From NCBI RefSeq assembly GCF_042654065.1, contig NZ_JBHSFP010000003.1, forward strand, positions 354,538-418,537: DNA of 64,000 bases, written 5' to 3'. Shown here piece after piece: positions 1 to 8,043 of the stretch. Made by a program: the position numbers and the translations under genes. This stretch comes from Sphaerisporangium dianthi. Its GTDB lineage: Bacteria; Actinomycetota; Actinomycetes; Streptosporangiales; Streptosporangiaceae. The first letter of the stretch is position 1. Each line of letters starts with the position of its first letter. The notes below the pieces were generated by a model, which saw nothing but the letters and a program-made list of their open reading frames with translations, did no database searches and had not been told where the DNA came from.

Positions 1-22
1 CGGTCCGGGTGCCGGTTGAATC

Positions 23-58
23 GGAGGGATGCCTCCGCTATTGTGGAGGGACGCCTCC
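23..58. promoter_or_regulatory. Twin palindromic operator candidate
   Basis: Two near-identical palindromes, GGAGG-GATG-CCTCC at 23-36 and GGAGG-GACG-CCTCC at 45-58, repeat with a 22-bp period, about two helical turns. This is the usual geometry of an operator bound by two dimers of a TetR- or MarR-type repressor. It lies about 190 bp upstream of the SDR gene. The regulator is not in the window and may lie to the left. Confidence 0.4.
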
Positions 59-244
59 GGTCATCTGGGCGAGTGCCGCGAGCTGCGGGAACGTACCCGA
101 GTTCGCGTACGCCGGCGGAGATGCCAGGCACGGCATCGGGCGGCCGACGCGCGTCGCCGCTCCGCGTCCGCGTGCGGGGATGCCGTCGCGGTGACGGTGA
201 CCGGCCATGGGCGCGAACACGAACACGACGGGGGACGAACGATC

Positions 245-1042
245 ATGGACTATGGACTTGCGGGCAGGCGGGCTCTGGTGACGGGGTCCAGTTCGGGACT
301 GGGAGAGGCGACGGTCAGGCTGCTCGCCGCCGAGGGCGCGGCGGTGGTGGTGCACGGCCGCGACGAGGCCCGGGCGGAGGCGGTGGCCGAGGCGGTCCGC
401 GCGGGCGGCGGCCGGGCGGACGTCGCGATCGGCGATCTGGCGACCGACGCCGGCGCCGACGCGGTGGCCGCCGCGGCGCTGGCCGCGGGACCGGTGGACA
501 TCCTGGTCAACAACGCCGGCTCCTACCGGGACCTGTCCTGGGCCGACGCCACCCCCGGCGAATGGCGCGACGCCTACGAGGTCAACGTGATCTCCGCTGT
601 GCGGATGATCGGCCGCCTGGTGCCGGCGATGCGCGAACGCGGCTGGGGAAGGGTGATCCAGATCGGGGGAGGGCTGGCCGTCCAGCCGATGCCCGGTCAC
701 CCGCACTACAACGCGACGCTCGCCGCGCGGCACAACCTCGCGGTGTCGCTGGCCCGTGAACTGGCCGGCACGGGAGTGACGTCGAACGTCGTCTCGCCGG
801 GAGCGATCCTCGTCGACGCGGTGAAGGATTTCATCACCGGCCTGGCGCCCGGCCGCGGATGGGGTGAGACCTGGGAGGAGATCGAGCGCGAGGCGATCGC
901 GCGGCTCATGCCGAACGACCGGGGCCGCCTCGGACGTCCCCAGGAGATCGCGGGCGCGGTGCTGTACCTGACCAGCCCGCTCGCCGATTACGTGAGCGGG
1001 GCGACGATCCGCGTCGACGGCGGCCTGATCCGCTCGGTCTGA
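245..1042 (+). CDS. SDR-family oxidoreductase with altered active site
   Basis: A 265-residue Rossmann-fold short-chain dehydrogenase, cytoplasmic, substrate unknown. The nucleotide-binding motif TGSSSGLG is at residues 13-20, NNAG at 89-92 and the structural Asn at N114. The C-terminal SGATIRVDGG motif is typical of FabG-like members. The catalytic set is incomplete: Tyr155 is present, but the YxxxK lysine is Leu159 (YNATL), and the usual catalytic serine falls in a glycine run (GGG, 141-143). It may be a weak or non-redox member, or belong to a subgroup with another mechanism. I chose the ATG at 245 because the fold begins at once (MDYGLAGRRALVTG). Upstream codons in frame have no matching domain. 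Confidence 0.85.
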   Translation: MDYGLAGRRALVTGSSSGLGEATVRLLAAEGAAVVVHGRDEARAEAVAEAVRAGGGRADVAIGDLATDAGADAVAAAALAAGPVDILVNNAGSYRDLSWADATPGEWRDAYEVNVISAVRMIGRLVPAMRERGWGRVIQIGGGLAVQPMPGHPHYNATLAARHNLAVSLARELAGTGVTSNVVSPGAILVDAVKDFITGLAPGRGWGETWEEIEREAIARLMPNDRGRLGRPQEIAGAVLYLTSPLADYVSGATIRVDGGLIRSV

Positions 1043-1139
1043 GATCGGCGAGACGCGGGCCGGGACGCGGAGGGACGCGACGCCGGAAACCGAACAACCT
1101 TCCTTGCGCGCGTCAACCGTTCCATGTTGATTTCCTAGC

Positions 1140-2561
1140 ATGCGCACTCGCATGAGGAAGCTGCTGGGCCCGGCTCGTCCCGCAGACGGTTCCGTGGTGC
1201 GAAATCGGGGGTTCCGCCAGCTGTGGCTGAGCTTCACGATGTCGGTGGCGGCCGACCAGATCTTCCCGGTCACGGTGACCATCGCGGCGCTCGACGCGGG
1301 AGGCACCGCCTCCACCGTAGGCGCGATCCTCACCGGGCGATGGCTCGCGCTGATCGTGTTCGCGCTGCTCGGCGGGCTCTGGGCGGATCGGCTGCCGCGC
1401 AGGACGGTCATGGTCGCCTCCTTGGGCTTCCAGTGCTGCGTGGTCGCCACGGGGTTGCGCGGCGGCGCCTCCACCGCGCTCCTCACCCTCCTGGTCTTCC
1501 TGGTCGGAGCCGCGGAGGCCTTCCACCGGCCCGCGTACCAGGCCTGCATGGCCTCCGTCCTCACCCCCGACCAGCGCCCGGCGGCCGCGGCGCTGGCGTC
1601 GGTGTCCTGGCGGCTCGGCGCCGTCATCGGGCCGGGCGTCGGCGCGTCCGTGGTGACGGCCTGGTCTCCCCGGATCGGCTTCATCGCCGTCCTGGCGGCC
1701 TATCTGACCGGCCTGGTCCTGTTGCTGCCGTTGCGCGAGCCCGTGGTCACCCCGGAGCGGCGGGCGTCGGCGGTCCGCGAGATCGCCGACGGCCTCTCCG
1801 AGGTGTCACGACGGCCGTGGGTCATGGGAGGCATCATCGCCATCGCGCTCCAGCAGATGCTCACGATCGCGCCGGGGCTGGTCATGCTGCCTCTCGTCTC
1901 CCGCGACGTCTTCGGCGACGACGCGGTGTACGGGACCGCCCTCGCCCTGCTCTCGGTCGGCGGCCTGGCCGGCGCGCTGATCAGCATGAGGTGGAGGCCC
2001 GTCCGGCCCGGCCTGGCCGGGATCATCGGGGTCGCGCTCTACGGCGCCGTGCCGCTCACGCTGGCCTGGCCGGTGTCACCGGCGTTCCTGTACGCGTGCT
2101 ACATCCTCGCCGGTCTGGGGCTGGAGATCTACGGCGTGCAATGGGCGGTGAACCTCCAGCGGGAGATCCCGCCTGAACGCCTCGCCCGGGTCACCTCCGT
2201 GGACTGGCTGGCCTCCTCGATCATGACACCCCTGGGTCTCACGCTGACCGGCCCCGCCAGCGCGGCGCTCGGCCGGTCGACGTTGCTGGCGCTCAGCGCG
2301 ATCGCCGGATTCGCCGTGCCGCTCGCGACCCTGTTCCTCCGCGGCATGCCGCGCTTCCGCAGCGACCTCCCCCCGGCCGGCGGGGACCGCGCCGTTGACG
2401 CGACACCCGCCGGCCCGGCACGCCGCGGCCGTCACGGAGTCGCTCTCACGCATCGGCGGCGGCCGGCGCAGTCCCGGCCGGGCGGAGGAAACGGCGACGA
2501 CTCCCATCCTGAGATGTCACAACGCCGGCCGTCCGGCTCTCACGGGCGCAAGTCTTCCTGA
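1140..2561 (+). CDS. MFS transporter, EntS/MFS_3-like exporter
   Basis: A 473-residue membrane protein with about 12 predicted helices. It starts with a short basic N-terminus, then the hydrophobic pattern of the MFS_3 (enterobactin-exporter-like) family. The loop 2-3 motif appears as GGLWADRLPRRTVM, a form of the MFS GxxxDRxGRR signature. The last roughly 65 residues are hydrophilic and rich in Arg, Pro and Gly, longer than the family needs, so the tail may be disordered. It lies 97 bp after the SDR gene on the same strand and may share its transcript. Substrate cannot be told from sequence. The ATG at 1140 is the first codon of the frame. Confidence 0.85.
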   Translation: MRTRMRKLLGPARPADGSVVRNRGFRQLWLSFTMSVAADQIFPVTVTIAALDAGGTASTVGAILTGRWLALIVFALLGGLWADRLPRRTVMVASLGFQCCVVATGLRGGASTALLTLLVFLVGAAEAFHRPAYQACMASVLTPDQRPAAAALASVSWRLGAVIGPGVGASVVTAWSPRIGFIAVLAAYLTGLVLLLPLREPVVTPERRASAVREIADGLSEVSRRPWVMGGIIAIALQQMLTIAPGLVMLPLVSRDVFGDDAVYGTALALLSVGGLAGALISMRWRPVRPGLAGIIGVALYGAVPLTLAWPVSPAFLYACYILAGLGLEIYGVQWAVNLQREIPPERLARVTSVDWLASSIMTPLGLTLTGPASAALGRSTLLALSAIAGFAVPLATLFLRGMPRFRSDLPPAGGDRAVDATPAGPARRGRHGVALTHRRRPAQSRPGGGNGDDSHPEMSQRRPSGSHGRKSS

Positions 2562-2659
2562 AATATTGCAGGCTGGGTGACGGACAAGTTGCGATCGCCG
2601 GATCATGCTTCGAATCGGCTCATAGTAAGAAATTGCGCAGAGATGGCCTTCGCGCCGAT

Positions 2660-2683
2660 GTGTCTGGCATAATTATCGGACAC
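2660..2683. promoter_or_regulatory. AT-rich promoter or operator candidate
   Basis: Inverted repeat GTGTC (2660-2664) and GACAC (2679-2683) flanks an AT-rich core with CATAATTATC, which contains TATAAT-like hexamers. It sits 37 bp before the GTG start of the island gene at 2721. It may be the promoter of that gene. The centre of the inner ATAATTAT is one base off the outer symmetry, so this is tentative. Confidence 0.25.
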
Positions 2684-2720
2684 TGGATCACATTGGATGC
2701 AGAGTGCAAGGACTTGAGCC

Positions 2721-3065
2721 GTGACTGTGCCTCCCAGCCTTGGACCCCCGCCGGCTTTTCATCCGTCCAAAGTCAAAGACTTGAGCATCATTGATTGGCC
2801 GTTATGCCGTGAGCCGAGATGCATAGGCAGAGATCAGGGCTGGGGGCATTGTCTAGATCATCTGCCGGGCGATCTTCACGATGAATGGGTTTCATCCGTG
2901 CGGCAGAGCAGAGAACTGGATTTGCGTGGCACTCGGATCTCCGGTGTCTCGCTGGCTGGGGTGATCGAGAGTCTTCGCTACAAGAGCGGAAAAATAGAGC
3001 TTAATTCAGTGGATTTACGTCGGGCCACTGTTGCGGGCCGCTGGTACTCAAGGAGCTTGCCGTAA
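2721..3065 (+). CDS. Pentapeptide-like membrane protein, N-terminal part (frameshifted)
   Basis: This reading frame codes for 114 residues and starts at GTG 2721 after AAGGA at good spacing. It has a Cys/His cluster near the start (WPLCREPRCIG, then WGHCLDHL) that could bind metal, then SRELDLRGTRISGVSLAGV, the alternating hydrophobic pattern of pentapeptide-like right-handed coils. The frame stops at 3065 just after a plausible coil strand (IELNSVDLRRATV). The next frame, open from 3005, carries the coil on without a gap in pattern. I read this and the CDS at 3113 as one gene broken by a -1 shift near 3030-3045, around a GCGGGCC run. Base composition is clearly lower in GC than in neighbouring genes, a sign of transfer. 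Confidence 0.55.
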   Translation: MTVPPSLGPPPAFHPSKVKDLSIIDWPLCREPRCIGRDQGWGHCLDHLPGDLHDEWVSSVRQSRELDLRGTRISGVSLAGVIESLRYKSGKIELNSVDLRRATVAGRWYSRSLP

Positions 3066-3112
3066 GGAAGTCCATAGATTTCTCGCTGGCCCACTTCGAT
3101 GACAAAGTCGAC

Positions 3113-4585
3113 GTGCGAGACGTTGCGTGCGGCACGGCTCTGCGCAGTGTTCAAGCAGTTTTTTCCGGTGAGTTCGTCATGGCGGATTTTGTTGCAGAGT
3201 CTTTGGATTTCGACGCTGCGTCGTTCGGTCTCCTGTGCATCGCCTTTCGGGTGAAGGTGGGATCGCTGCATATGAACCAGGCCAAATTTGAAGAGAGCCT
3301 GTCTTGTGTGGATTTAGATGTGACCAGCGTCCTCTGGGGGGATGGACTGACCGTCGCGGGACGAGCAAGCTTGACTCTTCGATGTCCCCAGGTCCACCTC
3401 CATGACACCAATTTCGGCGCCGGTTTGAGCTTGGACGAATCGGAAATAGAGCTTCTCTTGATGAGTCCCACGTGTAAGACGCTCAGTCTTCGCGGGGTAC
3501 GCTCTAGATCTATTCATGCGAGCGACACCGTCATAACAGATCAAAGCGGCTTGATCGGGCCGGTGATGAGCGACTATGTCTCTTTCGATCGCAGCTCCTT
3601 CTCGGGGCGAACGGAACTCGAGGTCCTTGCCAATAGCCTCTCCCTGGAGCAGATCGCAATATTGGACGAAACCACCTTCAAGATTCGCTACGCCGACGTG
3701 TCCCTTGATGGCGCGGATCTCGGTGCGGCGGTGACCGTTGTGACGGGTCAGGATTTCTCCTGGGTACATTATGAGGGCATCCAGGGCGAATTCCGTCGTT
3801 TTGATGAATCCGTATTCCGGCAACGACATGGCAGTGAGACGGCTAGAATAGTCTCGCTCCGCGGCGTGGACGCCTCGCACTTGCTGCTGGTGAGTGTTGA
3901 TCTGAAACGATGCATGTTCGCCAATGCGCTCAATCTTGACAGCATCCAGATCGAGGCGGCTGCGCCGTTCTCGAACACTCCGCGTGGGTTGCGCGGAATC
4001 TGGTGGTGGACGCCGCGCCAGTCCCTGTTTGAAGAGCACCTTTGGCGGGCGAAACAGCCGAGATCTTCCGGATGGTTGACGGAGGCCGGCCTTCCGGAAA
4101 TGCTGAGGTCCCCTTATAGCTATCGGCCAGGCGATTATGGGATCGGCCCTGAGCGCTTGACGCGCATTTACAGAGCAGTCCGCAAGTCCTACGAGGACTC
4201 CAAGGACGAGCCGGGCGCCGCGGACTTTTACTATGGGGAGATGGAAATGCGGCGGCGTTCGACAGGAACGCCTGCGGTCGAGAGAGGTATCCTCTTCGCT
4301 TACTGGCTCACGTCTGGCTACTCATTGCGGGGTCTACGATCTTTGGCCTCACTCTGCGTTACGTTGCTGGCTCTCTCCATCCTGTTCGCTCAATACGGAT
4401 TCGCACAGGCGATGCCTCTGTGGCGTGCCCTGATATACAGCGCTTCCTTCAGTCTTTCGCTTCCATACGACGACGCGCCGAACATCACGGACTTCGGAAT
4501 GGTATTACAGGTGATTCTGAGGCTGACGGGGCCTTTGTTCTTAGGGCTGACCCTGCTTTCGGTCCGCAACCGTGTGAAGAGATGA
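3113..4585 (+). CDS. Pentapeptide-like membrane protein, main part (frameshifted)
   Basis: The longest start in this frame is GTG 3113 (490 residues), but the frame is open from 3005 and continues the coil begun in the CDS at 2721. The first 280 residues or so alternate polar and hydrophobic positions (SLRGV, VSLDGADLG), as in pentapeptide-like coils. Then comes a conserved segment IYRAVRKSYEDSKDEPGAA plus FYYGEMEMRRR, which I know from actinobacterial pentapeptide membrane proteins. Near the C-terminus are two hydrophobic helices around a pore-loop-like stretch (SFSLSLPYDD), so a channel or membrane anchor is possible. Function is unknown. GC content is low against both flanks. No transposase or integrase is next to it. 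Confidence 0.65.
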   Translation: MRDVACGTALRSVQAVFSGEFVMADFVAESLDFDAASFGLLCIAFRVKVGSLHMNQAKFEESLSCVDLDVTSVLWGDGLTVAGRASLTLRCPQVHLHDTNFGAGLSLDESEIELLLMSPTCKTLSLRGVRSRSIHASDTVITDQSGLIGPVMSDYVSFDRSSFSGRTELEVLANSLSLEQIAILDETTFKIRYADVSLDGADLGAAVTVVTGQDFSWVHYEGIQGEFRRFDESVFRQRHGSETARIVSLRGVDASHLLLVSVDLKRCMFANALNLDSIQIEAAAPFSNTPRGLRGIWWWTPRQSLFEEHLWRAKQPRSSGWLTEAGLPEMLRSPYSYRPGDYGIGPERLTRIYRAVRKSYEDSKDEPGAADFYYGEMEMRRRSTGTPAVERGILFAYWLTSGYSLRGLRSLASLCVTLLALSILFAQYGFAQAMPLWRALIYSASFSLSLPYDDAPNITDFGMVLQVILRLTGPLFLGLTLLSVRNRVKR

Positions 4586-4897
4586 ACCTTTTCAAGCTCG
4601 CGAGGGACAAGCTGGGGAGTTCAAGGGCTGAGGCCAGTACTCCGGCCGCATTCCGATCGGTGGCCGCATCGGGGCAGGTGGGAGCGGGGGTGCCGCCGAG
4701 GGGGCACCCCCGGCCACGGCGCGGTGCTCCGGGCGCGGTCGGGACACCGCGTCGTTCGCTCACCGGGCGGGGACGGGTCCGTTAGGTCCGTTAGGAGGCG
4801 TTCCGCATGGGTAGCGAGGGCTGCCGTAGTCGCTGCCGGCGCGGTCGATCATGGCGGCCGTCCGTCCGGGCAGTGTGGACGCTAGGGCGGGTTGAAC
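4586..4897. other. Intergenic region after the low-GC island
   Basis: About 310 bp without a supported gene. GC content rises from island-like to normal by about 4,640. It holds the hairpin at 4686-4711 and a direct repeat of GTCCGTTAG near 4,780-4,795. It also holds AGGAGG at 4793-4798 ahead of an ATG at 4807 that is out of frame with the transporter; see the rejected list. Confidence 0.6.
4686..4711. terminator. Hairpin terminator candidate
   Basis: Perfect 9-bp stem, GGGGGTGCC (4686-4694) with GGCACCCCC (4703-4711), around an 8-base loop. It lies 100 bp after the stop of the island gene. There is no T-tract, which is common for actinomycete terminators. Confidence 0.5.
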
Positions 4898-6364
4898 ATG
4901 TCAGATGTCGTGCGAACGCTGGTCCCGGCGCGCCTGGACCGGTTGCCGTGGTCGCGGTTCCACACGCGGCTGGTCGCCGCGCTCGGGGTCGCGTGGGTGC
5001 TGGACGGCATGGAGATCACGATCGCCAGCGCGATCGGCTCCGTCCTGCAGGACAGGCAGACGCTCGGGCTGTCGGCGGTCGAGGTCGGGTTCACCGCCAC
5101 GGTCTACCTCGTCGGCCAGGTGGCGGGCGCGCTGGTCTTCGGGCGGCTGTCGGACCGGTTCGGCAGGCGCAGGCTGTTCATCCTGACGCTCGCCCTCTAC
5201 CTCGCCGCCAACGGCATCACCGCGTTCTCGCCGAACCTCGCCTTCCTGCTGATCTTCCGGTTCTTCGCCGGCGCGGGCATCGGCGGCGAGTACGCCGCCA
5301 TCCACTCGGCCATCGACGAGCTGATTCCGTCGCGTTACCGTGGCCGGGTCGACCTCGCGGTGAGCGGCACGTACTGGCTCGGCGCCATCGTCGGCACCGC
5401 GAGCACCTACATCCTGCTCAACCCCGACATCCTCCCGATCGACCTGGGCTGGCGCCTCGGCCTGCTGATCGGGCCGGTGCTCGGCGCGATGATCTGGCTG
5501 CTGCGCCGCCACCTGCCCGAGAGCCCCCGGTGGCTGCTCATGCACGGCAGGCACGAGGAGGCCGAGCGGGCCGTCGAGTCGGTGGAGAAGGCGGTCGCCG
5601 ACAGCGGGCACCGGCCGCCGCCGGTCGACGAGAGCAAGGCGATGGAGCTGCGCCCGCACGGATCCCCGACCTACCGGGAGATCATGCGCGTCGTCCTGAA
5701 GGAGTACCCGAGCCGCACCTTCCTCGGCGTGACCATGATGATCAGCCAGTCCTTCCTGTACAACGCGATCTTCTTCACCTATGTGCTGGTGCTGAACACC
5801 TTCTACGGCGTGTCCCCGGCCGACGCCTCCAAGTACCTGCTGGTCTTCGCCGTGGGCAACCTGGCCGGGCCGTTCATCCTCGGGCCGCTGTTCGACACCG
5901 TCGGCCGCCGGCCGATGATCTCCAGCACGTACATCGTTTCGGGCCTGCTGCTGGCGTTCACCGGCTGGCTGTTCAAGCAGGGGGCGCTGACGGCGACCAC
6001 GCAGACGGTGCTGTGGTCGGTGATCTTCTTCGTGGCCTCGGCGGCGGCCAGTTCGGGGTACCTGACGGTCAGCGAGCTGTTCCCGCTGGAGATCAGGGCG
6101 CTGGCCATCGCGTTGTTCTTCTCGGTCGCCCAGGGCTTCGGCGCCCTCGGCCCCACGGTCTTCGGCGCGCTCATCGGCGACCAGGCGCACCCCGACCCGA
6201 CCCGCCTGTTCTACGGCTACCTGTTCGCCTCGGCGCTGATGATCGGAGCCGGGGTGGTGGCGTGGTTCTTCGCGGTCAAGGCCGAGCGCCGGTCGCTGGA
6301 GGACCTCGCGCCCTCGCTGTCGATGCGGGACGCCAGGCCGGCAACGGTGGCGCCCGGCGGCTGA
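4898..6364 (+). CDS. MFS transporter (first tandem copy)
   Basis: A 488-residue, 12-helix major facilitator of the sugar/organic-acid porter type. It shows GRLSDRFGRRRLF in the loop between helices 2 and 3, PESPRWLLM with a charged central loop (HEEAERAVESVEK), and GRRPMISS between helices 8 and 9. Substrate is unknown. TTG 4892 would add MN before the ATG at 4898. I prefer the ATG. The gene is followed 78-84 bp later by a close paralogue in the same direction. Two blocks of the two genes are almost identical at DNA level while the middle differs, which suggests gene conversion after a tandem duplication. Confidence 0.85.
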   Translation: MSDVVRTLVPARLDRLPWSRFHTRLVAALGVAWVLDGMEITIASAIGSVLQDRQTLGLSAVEVGFTATVYLVGQVAGALVFGRLSDRFGRRRLFILTLALYLAANGITAFSPNLAFLLIFRFFAGAGIGGEYAAIHSAIDELIPSRYRGRVDLAVSGTYWLGAIVGTASTYILLNPDILPIDLGWRLGLLIGPVLGAMIWLLRRHLPESPRWLLMHGRHEEAERAVESVEKAVADSGHRPPPVDESKAMELRPHGSPTYREIMRVVLKEYPSRTFLGVTMMISQSFLYNAIFFTYVLVLNTFYGVSPADASKYLLVFAVGNLAGPFILGPLFDTVGRRPMISSTYIVSGLLLAFTGWLFKQGALTATTQTVLWSVIFFVASAAASSGYLTVSELFPLEIRALAIALFFSVAQGFGALGPTVFGALIGDQAHPDPTRLFYGYLFASALMIGAGVVAWFFAVKAERRSLEDLAPSLSMRDARPATVAPGG

Positions 6365-6442
6365 ACCGGCCGGGCCGGCTCACGCCGCGCGGGCGCTCGC
6401 GAGGGTGGTTCGGTCACAATAGGTGATCGATCGATACGATCG

Positions 6443-7882
6443 GTGACCATGGAGCGTGTCGTCCGCAGTCTGGTGCCCGCACGGCTCGACCGGTTGCCGT
6501 GGTCGCGGTTCCACACGCGGCTGGTCGCCGCGCTCGGGGTCGCGTGGGTGCTGGACGGCATGGAGATCACGATCGCCAGCGCCGTCGGCTCCGTCCTGCA
6601 GGACAGGCGGACGCTCGGGCTGTCGGCGGTCGAGGTCGGGTTCACCGCCACGGTCTACCTGATCGGCGAGGTCGCGGGCGCGCTGGTCTTCGGGCGGCTC
6701 TCGGACCGGTTCGGCAGGCGCAAGCTGTTCATCCTGACCCTCGGGCTCTACCTGGTGGCCAACGGCATCACCGCGTTCTCGCCGAACCTCGCCTTCCTGC
6801 TGTTCTTCCGCTTCCTGGCGGGCGCGGGCATCGGCGGCGAGTACTCCGCGATCCACTCGGCCATCGACGAGCTCATCCCCTCCTACTACCGGGGCCGTAT
6901 CGACCTGGCGGTCAGCGGGACGTACTGGCTGGGGGCGATGCTCGGGACGGCGAGCACGTATGTGCTGCTCGATCCGGACATTCTGCCGGTCAACGTGGGC
7001 TGGCGGCTCGGGCTGCTCATCGGGCCGGCCCTCGGCGTGGCCGTCTGGGTGCTGCGCCGCCAGTTGCCCGAGAGCCCACGGTGGCTGCTCATGCACGGCA
7101 GGGAGGAGGAGGCCGAGCGCGCCACCGCGGGCATCGAGGAGGCCGTCCGCCGAGGCGGCGGCGCCGTGCCGCCCGTCGACCCCGGCAAGGCCATGGACTA
7201 CCGCCCGCGCGGCGCGCCCTCCTACCGCGAGATCCTGCGGGTGATCCTGCGCCAGTACCCCCGGCGGACCATCCTCGGCGCGACGCTGATGATGAGCCAG
7301 TCCTTCTTCTACAACGCGATCTTCTTCACCTACGTGCTGGTGCTGAGCACCTTCTACGACATCGCCCCGCACGACGCCTCCAAGTTCCTGTTCGCTTTCG
7401 CGGTCGGCAACCTGGCCGGGCCGATCCTGCTGGGACGCTTCTTCGACACCCTCGGCCGCCGGGTGATGATCTCCAGCACCTACCTCGTCTCCGGAGCGCT
7501 GCTCGGCGTGACGGCATGGCTGTTCAAGCAGGGGGTGCTGACGGCGACCACGCAGACGGTGCTGTGGTCGGTGATCTTCTTCGTGGCCTCGGCGGCGGCC
7601 AGTTCGGGGTACCTGACGGTCAGCGAGCTGTTCCCGCTGGAGATCAGGGCGCTGGCCATCGCGTTGTTCTTCTCGGTCGCCCAGGGTTTCGGCGCCCTCG
7701 GCCCCACGGTCTTCGGCGCGCTCATCGGCGACCAGGCGCACCCCGACCCGGTCCGCCTGTTCTACGGCTACTGCTTCGCCGCGGCGATGATGCTGGCCGC
7801 GGGGGTGGTCGCGCTGTTCCTCGCGGTCGACGCCGAGCGCAGGCCTCTGGAGGAGGTCACCCGGCCGTTGTCGACCGTCTGA
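6443..7882 (+). CDS. MFS transporter (second tandem copy)
   Basis: A 479-residue paralogue of the gene at 4898, same family and motifs (GRLSDRFGRRKLF, PESPRWLLM, GRRVMISS). Start is GTG 6443, or ATG 6449 two codons later. The constant 1,551-bp offset between the copies shows a simple tandem duplication with equal-length cores. Differences cluster in the central cytoplasmic loop (AERATAGIEEAVRRGGG) and helices 7-9, where substrate choice could have shifted. It ends before a strong hairpin shared with the convergent CotH operon. There is no regulator gene next to either copy. Confidence 0.85.
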   Translation: MTMERVVRSLVPARLDRLPWSRFHTRLVAALGVAWVLDGMEITIASAVGSVLQDRRTLGLSAVEVGFTATVYLIGEVAGALVFGRLSDRFGRRKLFILTLGLYLVANGITAFSPNLAFLLFFRFLAGAGIGGEYSAIHSAIDELIPSYYRGRIDLAVSGTYWLGAMLGTASTYVLLDPDILPVNVGWRLGLLIGPALGVAVWVLRRQLPESPRWLLMHGREEEAERATAGIEEAVRRGGGAVPPVDPGKAMDYRPRGAPSYREILRVILRQYPRRTILGATLMMSQSFFYNAIFFTYVLVLSTFYDIAPHDASKFLFAFAVGNLAGPILLGRFFDTLGRRVMISSTYLVSGALLGVTAWLFKQGVLTATTQTVLWSVIFFVASAAASSGYLTVSELFPLEIRALAIALFFSVAQGFGALGPTVFGALIGDQAHPDPVRLFYGYCFAAAMMLAAGVVALFLAVDAERRPLEEVTRPLSTV

Positions 7883-7994
7883 GCCGCGCATCGACGGCGA
7901 TCGTGCCGGAACCGAGCACGAACGGGCCCGTTCCCGGACGGCGCCGTGAAGGGCGAGTGCGGCCTTTCAAAGCCGCCGTGCCGGCTCTCGGCGG

Positions 7995-8035
7995 GCACGC
8001 GTGCCCGGCACCTTCGTGGTGCCGGGCACGCGTGC
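7995..8035. terminator. Bidirectional hairpin terminator
   Basis: Perfect 17-bp stem: left arm 7995-8011 (GCACGCGTGCCCGGCAC), right arm 8019-8035, 7-base loop. It lies between the convergent stops at 7882 and 8044 and can serve both strands. It is one of the two longest perfect hairpins in the window. Confidence 0.8.
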
Positions 8036-8043
8036 GCCGGTCG

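Noticed and set aside
4807..6426. Open frame with a perfect AGGAGG and ATG at 4807
   Set aside because: Beyond about 30 codons it runs out of frame through the MFS gene, giving Arg/Gly/His-rich translation. The site may serve a short leader peptide, but I cannot support one.
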